From the NCBI GenBank assembly GCA_022565745.1, contig JAIUMB010000018.1, positions 1 to 21,163 of the forward strand: DNA of 21,163 bases, written 5' to 3'. This document shows positions 1 to 7,070 of the stretch, piece after piece. Position numbers and translations under genes: made by a program. Below the pieces are notes generated by a model. It ran no database searches, was not told the DNA's origin, and saw nothing but the letters and a program-made list of their open reading frames with translations. The first letter of the stretch is position 1; each line of letters starts with the position of its first letter. This stretch comes from Cryomorphaceae bacterium. GTDB lineage: Bacteria; Bacteroidota; Bacteroidia; Flavobacteriales; Schleiferiaceae.

Positions 1-226
1 AGTCATAACCCAAAGAAAAACGCCAAGTGGCACTATCTACAGCAGAGGAAAATCTGTATATAGCAATCTGGTTGGCTGCAGTATCGTTTAGAAACAAGCC
101 GTTTTGTGCAAAAAACACCGCAGTATCACCGCCCCATTTATGCATATCGGTAAAAAAATCACTCCAATTTGATTGTGCTATTACAAATGATCCGAACAAC
201 AATAGTGGGGCAATATATTTTATCAT
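1..226 (-). CDS. secreted protein, N-terminal fragment (lamin-tail-like?)
   Basis: The reverse strand opens with ATG at 226 and stays open to the window edge, giving 75 codons of a protein that continues outside. Residues 1-17 (MIKYIAPLLLFGSFVIA, then Q) form a convincing Sec signal peptide with a cleavage site around A-Q. The mature start, with short phrases such as WSDFFTDMHKWGGDTAVFF followed by a beta-rich stretch, resembles the opening module of large Bacteroidota secreted proteins with lamin-tail domains exported by the type IX system. That family resemblance is from memory of the N-terminal style and is only moderate. The rest of the protein, including any C-terminal sorting domain, is not visible. 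It is divergent from the uvrD operon; a TAnnTTTG-like box lies at 247-240. Confidence 0.7.
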   Translation of the reverse strand, partial: MIKYIAPLLLFGSFVIAQSNWSDFFTDMHKWGGDTAVFFAQNGLFLNDTAANQIAIYRFSSAVDSATWRFSLGYD

Positions 227-239
227 CAGATTTTTTTTA

Positions 240-247
240 CAAAAATA
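240..247 (-). promoter_or_regulatory. candidate -7 box for the reverse-strand secreted gene
   Basis: Reading the reverse strand, 247 to 240 spells TATTTTTG, matching the Bacteroidota -7 consensus TAnnTTTG, 13 bases before the ATG at 226. No TTTG or TTG was found at the expected 17-23 bp upstream spacing, so only half of the promoter is supported. Confidence 0.35.
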
Positions 248-337
248 AAAAACCCACTCAAAAAAGAAAGTGATTTACTACATTTTTAAGATTTTTTCCT
301 AAAAAAATTAGAGAATATCCATTGACTAAGAAAATGA

Positions 338-369
338 TTTGAAGTGAACAGGTTCGGGTCATATCTTTG
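338..369 (+). promoter_or_regulatory. Bacteroidota-type promoter of the uvrD-DUF4290-murA operon
   Basis: TTTG at 338-341 and TATCTTTG at 362-369 are separated by 20 bp, matching the Bacteroidota primary-sigma promoter (TTTG, about 19-21 bp, TAnnTTTG). Transcription would start near 375, which places the in-frame GTG at 369 inside the -7 box. This argues that translation starts downstream, at the TTG at 402. Confidence 0.75.
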
Positions 370-401
370 TGAAATTGTTAATTTTGGCAAACGGTAGAAC
401 A

Positions 402-2759
402 TTGAGACACATTCTTAGCGAGTTAAATCCAGCACAACGCGAAGCCGTGGTGCACACTCAGGGCCCTTCGATGATCATTGCGGGGGCGGGTTCAGGTAAA
501 ACCAGAGTATTGACGTATAGAATTGCCTATCTGATGGAGGCTGAAAACGTTGACCCATTTAATATATTGGCTCTTACATTTACCAATAAGGCGGCTCGAG
601 AGATGAAGCATCGAATTGGAACCGTTGTTGGCAATTCGGAATCGCAGAACCTCTGGATGGGAACATTCCACTCTGTGTTTGCAAGAATTTTACGCGCCGA
701 AGCCGCTAAGATTGGCTACCCTCCAAACTTCACCATCTACGATACTGAAGATGCAAAGAAACTCATCAGTAGCATCGTTAAAGAGAAGAATTTAGATAAA
801 GACATTTACAAGGCTAAAACCATTCAGGGACGAATTTCAGGTTTAAAAAACAACTTGATTACGCCTAAGATGTACGACCGTTTTCCCGAATTGCAAGAAC
901 AAGATGTGACGGCCAAAACACCGTTGTTCAAAGAAGTATACGAAACGTATTGTGAGCGTTGTTTTCGTGCCGGCGCAATGGACTTCGACGACCTTTTGCT
1001 TAAAACCAATGAATTACTGGCCACCTATCCGGATGTGCTGGCCAGATACCAAGACCGATTCAGGTATATCATGGTAGATGAGTATCAAGATACCAACCAC
1101 TCTCAGTATATCATCGTCAAAGCCTTGGCTTCAAGATTTGAAAACATCTGTGTGGTTGGCGATGATGCGCAGAGTATTTATGCCTTTAGAGGGGCTAATA
1201 TTCGCAACATTCTCAACTTTAAAAAGGACTATCCCGACGCGAAAGTCTTTAAACTCGAACAAAACTACCGCAGCACCAAAAACATTGTAAGTGCAGCAAA
1301 TAGTTTGATTTCCAAAAACAAGCATCAATTAGAAAAAGACGTTTGGACGAGCAACGACAATGGTGAAAAAATAAACGTTCACAAATCGCTCAACGAGGGT
1401 CAGGAAGCCCAGTACATCACCGAACGTATCATTGATCATCAGCTCAACGACAACATCTCATATAACGATGCCGCTATTCTTTACCGAACCAATGCACAAA
1501 CCAGAGCATTGGAAGAAGCGCTGAGGAAAAAGGGTATTCCCTACAGAATTTATGGCGGTTTGAGCTTTTACCAACGCAAGGAAATCAAAGATTTATTGGC
1601 CTATTTACGCTTGGCCATTAACCCCAGTGACGAAGAAGCATTTCGACGCATCATCAATTATCCTGCGCGAGGCATTGGCACCACTACCTTAGACAAAATG
1701 GTGAACTTAGCCAATACACACAAAAAATCACTTTGGGAAATAGCGTCAAGCATACATCAATACAGCGACTCGTTCAACAAAGGTATTGCGACAAAAATCG
1801 GCAATTTTGTTTTGAAGATCAACAATTATCGCGGCATGATTTTGCGCGGTGAAGACGCCCACGTTATCGCCGAAGAGGTAGGTAAAAACAGTGGTTTATT
1901 GCCGGAATTGGCCAAAGACAAAACACCCGAAGGCGTTTCTCGTTATGAAAACATCCAAGAATTGCTTTCATCCATCGAGGAATTTGTGGCTACGCAAAAA
2001 GAATTGGAAGACGGCAATGCCAGTTTAGAGAACTTTCTCAGCGATGTTGCGCTCATTACCGATGCCGACACCCAAGCCAATGAAAACGAGCCGGCAATAT
2101 CACTTATGACCATTCATCAGGCCAAAGGACTGGAGTTCCCCATCGTGTTTATCGCTGGTATGGAGGAAAACCTTTTCCCCAATATCATGACCTTGACATC
2201 TCGTGTTGACTTAGAGGAAGAACGTCGACTTTTTTACGTAGCTTTGACACGTGCGGAAAAAACACTATATTTGACCTATTGTCATACACGCTATAGATGG
2301 GGAAAACTCAATTACAATGAGCCCAGTCGATTTATTGATGAAATCGATGATGCCTTTGTTAATTTTGACATACCCGATTTTCACCCTTATGACGAGCCAA
2401 AAATGTTTGGCGCACCGAACCCACATAACAATCAACAATCAACATCTTACACTAAGAAACGATCTATGACGGATAACAAACCCAGACAAGCCAGTGCCAG
2501 TAAAGAATCAGAAACGACTGGAGGCGCCTATGCACCAAACCGAAAAAACTTACGTCCCTTGAGCAAATCCAGTGCTGAAGGTGATAAAAAAGTGGTAGAC
2601 CTCATAGAAGGAAGCCGTGTTATCCACGATAAATTTGGCAGAGGTGTTGTCTTGAAGGTTGAGGGAGAAGGCAACAACGCCAAAGTCACCATTCGATTTG
2701 AAAAAGCCGGAGAAAAAACGCTTTTGATGAAATTTGCTCGATTGAGAAAATTGGGATAA
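402..2759 (+). CDS. pcrA: UvrD/PcrA-family 3'-5' DNA helicase (SF1A)
   Basis: ATP-dependent DNA helicase of the UvrD/Rep/PcrA family, expected to act in nucleotide excision and mismatch repair and in clearing replication or transcription conflicts. Counting from TTG 402 (785 aa), visible motifs are the Q-motif region LNPAQREAV (8-16), Walker A GAGSGKT (28-34), motif II DEYQD (226-230), motif III QSIYAFRGA (257-265), motif IV with NYRST, motif V TIHQAKGLEFP and motif VI RRLFYVALTRA. A C-terminal Tudor-like module begins at GSRVIHDKFGRGVV, as in PcrA. The linker before it is polar and low-complexity. The frame can be extended to GTG 369, but that codon lies in the promoter -7 box and family members begin only a few residues before LNxxQ, so TTG 402 is preferred; no ATG is available. 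DUF4290 follows after 10 bp. Whether to call it UvrD or PcrA is a matter of convention here. Confidence 0.95.
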   Translation: MRHILSELNPAQREAVVHTQGPSMIIAGAGSGKTRVLTYRIAYLMEAENVDPFNILALTFTNKAAREMKHRIGTVVGNSESQNLWMGTFHSVFARILRAEAAKIGYPPNFTIYDTEDAKKLISSIVKEKNLDKDIYKAKTIQGRISGLKNNLITPKMYDRFPELQEQDVTAKTPLFKEVYETYCERCFRAGAMDFDDLLLKTNELLATYPDVLARYQDRFRYIMVDEYQDTNHSQYIIVKALASRFENICVVGDDAQSIYAFRGANIRNILNFKKDYPDAKVFKLEQNYRSTKNIVSAANSLISKNKHQLEKDVWTSNDNGEKINVHKSLNEGQEAQYITERIIDHQLNDNISYNDAAILYRTNAQTRALEEALRKKGIPYRIYGGLSFYQRKEIKDLLAYLRLAINPSDEEAFRRIINYPARGIGTTTLDKMVNLANTHKKSLWEIASSIHQYSDSFNKGIATKIGNFVLKINNYRGMILRGEDAHVIAEEVGKNSGLLPELAKDKTPEGVSRYENIQELLSSIEEFVATQKELEDGNASLENFLSDVALITDADTQANENEPAISLMTIHQAKGLEFPIVFIAGMEENLFPNIMTLTSRVDLEEERRLFYVALTRAEKTLYLTYCHTRYRWGKLNYNEPSRFIDEIDDAFVNFDIPDFHPYDEPKMFGAPNPHNNQQSTSYTKKRSMTDNKPRQASASKESETTGGAYAPNRKNLRPLSKSSAEGDKKVVDLIEGSRVIHDKFGRGVVLKVEGEGNNAKVTIRFEKAGEKTLLMKFARLRKLG

Positions 2760-2769
2760 GACCAGAAAT

Positions 2770-3429
2770 ATGGAATACAATTCAGTACGCGAGTCACTCA
2801 TTCTTCCGGAATATGGAAGAAACATACAAAACATGGTCAAACACGCCATGACCATCACTGACCGAGATAAAAGAAACGACGCTGCCCGAGCCATTGTTGA
2901 GGTGATTGGCAACCTTGTGCCTCATCTTCGCGATAATCCAGACTACCGCCACAAGTTGTGGGACCACTTGTTTATTATGTCCGACTTCAAATTGGATGTT
3001 GATAGTCCTTACGGAAAACCCGAGCCGGAGACCTTTTCAAAACCACCAGAACGGGTTTCTTACCCGGTTAAATCAAGAAAGTATCGCCACTATGGACAAT
3101 TGGTCCTAAAGATGATTGATGCAGCCTGTGAGATGGAACCCGGTGATGAAAGAACGCGTGCGGAGCTTGCTATTGCCAATCACATGAAGAAGACCTATCT
3201 ATTGTGGAACAAAGACCATGTAGATGACGAGGTTATTTTTCATGATCTAAGCGAGTTGAGCAAAGGCAACATTCAATTGTCCGAACTAACACTGATCAGT
3301 AAAAAATCAGTCAGCGGACTCAGTCAATCCAACAAACCCGCTCAAAAACGTGGAAAGCGCCACTTCAAGAATTACAAGAAAAAACGCTACAACAACAATA
3401 ACAACAACAAAGGCAATCGTCAAAAATAA
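2770..3429 (+). CDS. DUF4290 domain protein
   Basis: 219-residue cytoplasmic protein recognised as the Bacteroidota-specific DUF4290 family by its N-terminal region (MEYNSVRESLILPEYGRNIQ at the start and a TITDRDKRNDAARAIVEVI segment). Function is unknown to me. Residues about 1-175 are a helical, charged domain without membrane segments or signal peptide. The C-terminal 40 residues are a strongly basic tail (KKRYNNNNNNKGNRQK at the end) with an Asn run encoded by AAC/AAT codons, suggesting nucleic-acid binding or a disordered tether; that is inference. It lies 10 bp after the helicase and 5 bp before murA, so the three are almost certainly co-transcribed. The adjacency to murA recurs in Bacteroidota as far as I recall, hinting at a role linked to cell wall or growth. 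Confidence 0.9.
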   Translation: MEYNSVRESLILPEYGRNIQNMVKHAMTITDRDKRNDAARAIVEVIGNLVPHLRDNPDYRHKLWDHLFIMSDFKLDVDSPYGKPEPETFSKPPERVSYPVKSRKYRHYGQLVLKMIDAACEMEPGDERTRAELAIANHMKKTYLLWNKDHVDDEVIFHDLSELSKGNIQLSELTLISKKSVSGLSQSNKPAQKRGKRHFKNYKKKRYNNNNNNKGNRQK

Positions 3430-3434
3430 CATTC

Positions 3435-4739
3435 ATGGGCACCTTTAAAATTGAAGGCGGACACAAACTTAACGGCACCATAACGCCACAAGGCGCAAAA
3501 AACGAAGCACTGCAAATCCTTTGCGCCACTCTGCTTACAGATAAAGAAATTACCATTGAAAATATCCCTGACATTATCGATGTCAATAAACTCATTGACT
3601 TACTCGGTTCCATGGGCGTGAAAACGCAAAAACTGGATAAGGGAAAATGGTCGTTTCAGGCCGATGAGGTCAACCTCGCATACCTCGAATCGGAGGCGTT
3701 TAGAAAAAAAGGCTCTGCCCTACGCGGATCTGTCATGATTGTTGGACCACTTTTGGCAAGATTTGGTCGTGGATATATCCCCAAACCTGGAGGTGATAAA
3801 ATTGGACGAAGAAGACTAGATACCCACTTTATCGGCTTTCAAAAGCTAGGCGCCACATTGCGAATCAATGCCGATGAGGCTTTTTATGGTGTTGAAGCGA
3901 AAGAACTCAATGGTGCTTACATGTTGCTCGACGAAGCTTCGGTCACTGGAACGGCCAATATCGTCATGGCAGCTGTTCTGTCTAAAGGAACAACCACCAT
4001 CTATAACGCCGCGTGTGAGCCCTATCTGCAACAGCTTTGCAACATGCTCAACCGAATGGGTGCCAAAATATCGGGAATTGGCTCAAATCTGCTTACCATT
4101 GAAGGGGTTGAAACCCTTGGAGGAACCTCCCATCGTATGCTGCCCGATATGATAGAGGTTGGAAGCTGGATTGGCATGGCCGCCATGACCGGATCAAACA
4201 TAACCATTAAAAACGTCAACTATGATGCCCTCGGCGTTATTCCTGATGTATTTAGAAAATTAGGCATTAAAATCGAGCGCCAAGGCGACGATATTCATAT
4301 TCCTGAGCACGACCATTACGAGGTTCAAAGCTTTCTAGATGGTTCAATCATGACCATTTCAGACGCCCCCTGGCCGGGCTTTACTCCTGACCTTTTGAGC
4401 ATTATTCTGGTGGTCGCCACTCAAGCCCGCGGGAGTGTTCTTGTTCATCAAAAGATGTTTGAGAGCCGCTTGTTCTTTGTGGATAAACTTATAGACATGG
4501 GCGCACAAATCATTCTTTGCGACCCTCATCGCGCCACTGTTATTGGCTTAGACAAAAAAGTAAATCTGCGCTCCACAACCATGACCAGCCCGGATATCCG
4601 TGCCGGTATTTCTCTTCTCATTGCAGCTCTTAGCGCAGATGGCACCTCCACAATTCACAACATCGATCAGATCGACCGTGGCTATGAAGATATAGATGGA
4701 AGACTAAGGGCTCTTGGAGCAAAAATTGAACGTTTGTAA
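3435..4739 (+). CDS. murA: UDP-N-acetylglucosamine 1-carboxyvinyltransferase
   Basis: Catalyses the first committed step of peptidoglycan synthesis, transfer of enolpyruvate from PEP to UDP-GlcNAc, in the cytoplasm. The 434-residue length is close to the family norm (about 420). Substrate-binding K22-N23 lie in QGAKNEALQ. The active-site loop reads IPKPGGDKIGRRRLDTHF, placing Asp121 where E. coli has Cys115; this Cys-to-Asp exchange is known from fosfomycin-resistant MurA of Mycobacterium and Chlamydia. The general-base Asp appears as D319 in WPGFTPDLL, and R389 in SPDIRAGIS matches the conserved PEP-binding Arg. The start ATG at 3435 lies 5 bp after the DUF4290 stop. It is the last gene of the operon; its stop TAA (4737-4739) is followed within 12 bp by a hexamer array that provides many further in-frame TAA codons. 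Confidence 0.97.
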   Translation: MGTFKIEGGHKLNGTITPQGAKNEALQILCATLLTDKEITIENIPDIIDVNKLIDLLGSMGVKTQKLDKGKWSFQADEVNLAYLESEAFRKKGSALRGSVMIVGPLLARFGRGYIPKPGGDKIGRRRLDTHFIGFQKLGATLRINADEAFYGVEAKELNGAYMLLDEASVTGTANIVMAAVLSKGTTTIYNAACEPYLQQLCNMLNRMGAKISGIGSNLLTIEGVETLGGTSHRMLPDMIEVGSWIGMAAMTGSNITIKNVNYDALGVIPDVFRKLGIKIERQGDDIHIPEHDHYEVQSFLDGSIMTISDAPWPGFTPDLLSIILVVATQARGSVLVHQKMFESRLFFVDKLIDMGAQIILCDPHRATVIGLDKKVNLRSTTMTSPDIRAGISLLIAALSADGTSTIHNIDQIDRGYEDIDGRLRALGAKIERL

Positions 4740-4750
4740 AGTGATGTAGA

Positions 4751-4882
4751 CTCAAACTAAGACTAAGACTCAAACTAAGACTAAGACTCAAACTAAGACT
4801 CAAACTAAGACTAAGACTCAAACTAAGACTAAGACTCAAACTAAGACTAAGACTAAGAATAAGAATAAGAATAAGACTAAGA
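4751..4882 (+). repeat. hexanucleotide tandem array A (CTAAGA/CTCAAA), 22 units
   Basis: Twenty-two uninterrupted 6-bp units directly downstream of murA. Fourteen are CTAAGA or its ATAAGA variant in the main pattern and six are CTCAAA, with a higher-order 18-bp period CTCAAA-CTAAGA-CTAAGA in most of the first 16 units; toward the end there are three consecutive ATAAGA units. Unit phase is kept perfectly. The TAA within each CTAAGA is in the murA reading frame (first at 4758-4760), so the array is a ladder of redundant stop codons. No spacers exist, so this is not a CRISPR. Slippage-driven expansion is likely. Confidence 0.97.
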
Positions 4883-4918
4883 ATAGGCGGTTAACGTACT
4901 GATACGTTTACTACCTAT
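4883..4918. terminator. imperfect palindrome between two hexamer arrays, candidate bidirectional terminator
   Basis: ATAGG (4883-4887) pairs with CCTAT (4914-4918). After a C/A mismatch, GGT (4889-4891) pairs with ACT read as A4910-C4911-T4912 with one G-T wobble. After a T/T mismatch, AACGTA (4893-4898) pairs with TACGTT (4903-4908) around a CTGA loop. This gives 14 pairs with two single mismatches. It sits midway between the convergent murA and pdxJ genes and exactly between the two arrays. There is no U-tract on either side, so a classical intrinsic terminator is not proven; structure-assisted bidirectional termination is the simplest reading. Confidence 0.55.
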
Positions 4919-4928
4919 ACATTCGTGA

Positions 4929-5030
4929 GTCATTGTCATTGTCATTGTCATCGTCATTGTCATCGTCATCGTCATTGTCATCGTCATCGTCATCGTCATT
5001 GTCATCGTCATTGTCATTGTCATCGTCTTA
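4929..5030 (-). repeat. hexanucleotide tandem array B (GATGAC/AATGAC on the pdxJ sense strand), 16 units plus TAAGAC
   Basis: Sixteen uninterrupted 6-bp units, GTCATC or GTCATT on the plus strand (GATGAC or AATGAC in the pdxJ transcript), followed at 5025-5030 by GTCTTA, whose complement TAAGAC contains the pdxJ stop codon. Only one position in the unit varies (C/T). In the pdxJ frame the array is open and would encode alternating Asp/Asn-Asp if the stop were read through, ending at TAG 4913-4911. It is a separate unit from array A but shares the TAAGAC hexamer and the same sense-strand orientation relative to its gene. Confidence 0.97.
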
Positions 5031-5747
5031 GCCTCCCCCCAGCTTCCGCTTATACATAGCGACGGTATTTTGCAATCCGTAATATAAGGCGTCACTGATG
5101 AGTGCATGACCGATGGATACCTCCTGTAAAGGTTTCACGTTTTCGGCAAACCAAGCGAGATTGTCTAGTGATAAATCGTGACCGGCGTTTACCCCTAAAC
5201 CGCATTTTGAGGCAAAAGCAGCACATTCAGCGTAACGCTTCACAGCCTGTTCCTTGTCGCTGGGATATAAGACGGCATACGCTTCGGTGTACAACTCTAT
5301 TCTGTTGGCTCCTAACTGCGCAGCCGCTTCAATGCGCTGTTCGTCGGTTTCAATAAACAAAGACGTGCGGATGCCTTCAGCCCTCAATCTGTCTATGATG
5401 GGCTTAAGCATACTTGCGTGTGCAACGGTGTCCCAACCAGCGTTACTGGTTAGCACATGCGGCGAATCTGGCACCAAGGTCACCTGTGCAGGCTTCACTT
5501 CAATCACCATTTGTAAAAACTCATCAGAAGGGTAACCTTCTATATTGAACTCTGTAGTAAGTACATCCTTTAACTCATATACATCGGTCCTTCGAATATG
5601 GCGTTCGTCTGGACGAGGATGAACAGTAATTCCATCGGCACCAAATCGCTCAATATCCAACGCTGTTTTTACAACATTGGGTACTTGTCCACCACGAGCA
5701 TTTCTCAAGGTGGCAATTTTATTGATATTGACACTTAGTTTTGTCAT
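5028..5747 (-). CDS. pdxJ: pyridoxine 5'-phosphate synthase
   Basis: Condenses 1-deoxy-D-xylulose 5-phosphate with 3-amino-2-oxopropyl phosphate to pyridoxine 5'-phosphate in the DXP-dependent vitamin B6 route. The 239-residue length matches the family. The conserved features are visible in order: SVNINKIATLRNARG at the N-terminus, His43 in ITVHPRPDERHI, Glu70 in FNIEGYPSDEF, His190 in GVNAGHDLS, and the phosphate-binding SIGHALISDALYYGL near the C-terminus. H43, E70 and H190 correspond to the catalytic residues of E. coli PdxJ. The ATG at 5747-5745 overlaps the stop of the upstream metallophosphoesterase by one base (TAATG), indicating translational coupling. The stop codon is part of the first hexamer of array B, and the last codons encode a Gly run (LGGG). 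Confidence 0.97.
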   Translation of the reverse strand: MTKLSVNINKIATLRNARGGQVPNVVKTALDIERFGADGITVHPRPDERHIRRTDVYELKDVLTTEFNIEGYPSDEFLQMVIEVKPAQVTLVPDSPHVLTSNAGWDTVAHASMLKPIIDRLRAEGIRTSLFIETDEQRIEAAAQLGANRIELYTEAYAVLYPSDKEQAVKRYAECAAFASKCGLGVNAGHDLSLDNLAWFAENVKPLQEVSIGHALISDALYYGLQNTVAMYKRKLGGG

Positions 5748-6985
5748 TATTTTTTTCGCTTTAAAGTCATTAATGTTATTTCAGGCCATATGCCAACCCT
5801 TCCGTGATAACCGATGTGGCCAAAACCTCGATTGACATACAAATATTTATTGGCTTCTCGGTACAGTCCTGCCCACTTGGGATAGCGATATTTCACAGGA
5901 CTCCATTTAAACCAACCGGGGATCTCTACGCCAAACTGCATTCCGTGGGTATGACCACTAAAGGTAACGTGGATATTTTTCGGATGCTGCTTTACTTGTT
6001 CGTCAAAATGTGATGGATCGTGCGACAATAAAAGCTTAAATCCGTCGTCCGGTACCTTTTCAAAAGTTGCATCTAAATCTCCGTATTGAGGAAATGGAGG
6101 TTTTCCCCAGTTCTCTACACCCGATATATAAATGGAATCATCACCTCTTGATAGTTCTACCGTTTCATTTCTCAATAACTGAAAGCCAATATCCTCATGA
6201 GACTGACAAATCTTTTGGAAGTTTTCTCTTTTTGCTTGTGCCGATGGCCATGCAATATAATCGCCATAATCGTGATTTCCCAACACCGAAAACTTCCCTA
6301 CCTTGGCCTTAATGGTCTGATAAACAGAAACCCAACCCTCCATTTCAGCCGCATCGTTGTTGACCAAATCACCCGTAAATAAAACCACATCGGCAGATAA
6401 ATTATTGATGAGCTCTAAGCCGCGGAGTACTTCCTCTTTACTGTCGAAGCTACCTGTATGTAGATCAGAAATTTGAACCACCTTGAACCCATCAAAAGCC
6501 TCAGGCAAATCGTCAAATTCAAGGGTTTGTTTGACCACATTAAATCGATACTTTCCTTTCCAAGAGCCATACAGTATGGATAAAAAAGGTAGAGCTGCAA
6601 ATGCAAATGCCAACTGAGAAACAAATAATCTTCGATCGGGTAAAAACGTTGATTTGGATGTGTTAGATGATGTCAAACGCTCAAAAAAAGCAACCCCTAC
6701 CCGCCAAACATCTTCGCCAAACATCCAAAAACAAACAAATATTTTGGGGACATATATGGCCAACAAAACCGTCATGGTGTGGTGAAAAATATCGGCGTTT
6801 CTGGTGCCATTTAAGACGACCACTATGGAAGCCAGTAACATAGCAAATGCTAGAGCCGTTGCAACCCAAAACACCCATCGAATGGATTCGTTATTTCTGG
6901 TGACCGTTTTCCACGCCTGATAGGCGTAATAGTCTATCAATACAAGCAATGCAATGGTTAATATGCTGCGGATGATGTAAGTCAT
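5747..6985 (-). CDS. membrane-anchored metallophosphoesterase (YkuE/YaeI-like)
   Basis: Calcineurin-like phosphoesterase with an N-terminal membrane region. Counting from ATG 6985 (412 aa), hydrophobic segments lie near residues 5-25, 38-58, 70-90 and 120-140, followed by a catalytic domain from about 165. All five metal-binding blocks are present: D174-x-H176 (ISDLHTG), GD at 205-206 (FTGDLVNN), GNHD at 236-239, H322 (LLSHDP) and GHTH at 344-347. Substrate is unknown; YkuE/YaeI relatives act on phosphodiester bonds of envelope lipids, but this is only an analogy. An upstream in-frame TTG at 7009 lies inside the -7 box TAACTTTG (7014-7007), so the ATG is chosen. The gene precedes pdxJ with a TAATG overlap. 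Confidence 0.9.
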   Translation of the reverse strand: MTYIIRSILTIALLVLIDYYAYQAWKTVTRNNESIRWVFWVATALAFAMLLASIVVVLNGTRNADIFHHTMTVLLAIYVPKIFVCFWMFGEDVWRVGVAFFERLTSSNTSKSTFLPDRRLFVSQLAFAFAALPFLSILYGSWKGKYRFNVVKQTLEFDDLPEAFDGFKVVQISDLHTGSFDSKEEVLRGLELINNLSADVVLFTGDLVNNDAAEMEGWVSVYQTIKAKVGKFSVLGNHDYGDYIAWPSAQAKRENFQKICQSHEDIGFQLLRNETVELSRGDDSIYISGVENWGKPPFPQYGDLDATFEKVPDDGFKLLLSHDPSHFDEQVKQHPKNIHVTFSGHTHGMQFGVEIPGWFKWSPVKYRYPKWAGLYREANKYLYVNRGFGHIGYHGRVGIWPEITLMTLKRKK

Positions 6986-7006
6986 AAGGAGGTAATAAAG
7001 ATGGTG

Positions 7007-7014
7007 CAAAGTTA
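7007..7014 (-). promoter_or_regulatory. -7 box for the metallophosphoesterase-pdxJ operon
   Basis: On the reverse strand 7014 to 7007 reads TAACTTTG followed by C, a full match to TAnnTTTGC. Transcription would start near 7000, leaving about 16 bases before the ATG at 6985. No well-placed TTTG upstream element was found at 17-23 bp. Confidence 0.5.
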
Positions 7015-7070
7015 ACCTTGATAAGACAAAAATGTTTCTAATGACTTACTTTTGCTACCATGATTGTTTG

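Noticed and set aside
27..248. Plus-strand frame at the window start
   Set aside because: The opposite strand encodes a clear signal peptide and secreted N-terminus over the same bases.
369..401. GTG start extending the helicase by 11 residues
   Set aside because: It overlaps the TATCTTTG -7 box, so the codon would be at or before the transcription start.
2528..2912. Reverse-strand frames over the helicase/DUF4290 junction
   Set aside because: They are antisense to two well-supported genes and show no family features.
4751..5030. CRISPR array
   Set aside because: Units are 6 bp in uninterrupted tandem with no spacers, and no cas genes are nearby.
4630..5107. Reverse-strand frames coding Ser-Leu and Met-Thr repeats across the hexamer arrays
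   Set aside because: They are products of the repeats, overlap murA and pdxJ, and have no independent start or family support.
6986..7009. TTG start for the metallophosphoesterase
   Set aside because: It lies in the TAACTTTG -7 box; the ATG at 6985 is standard.
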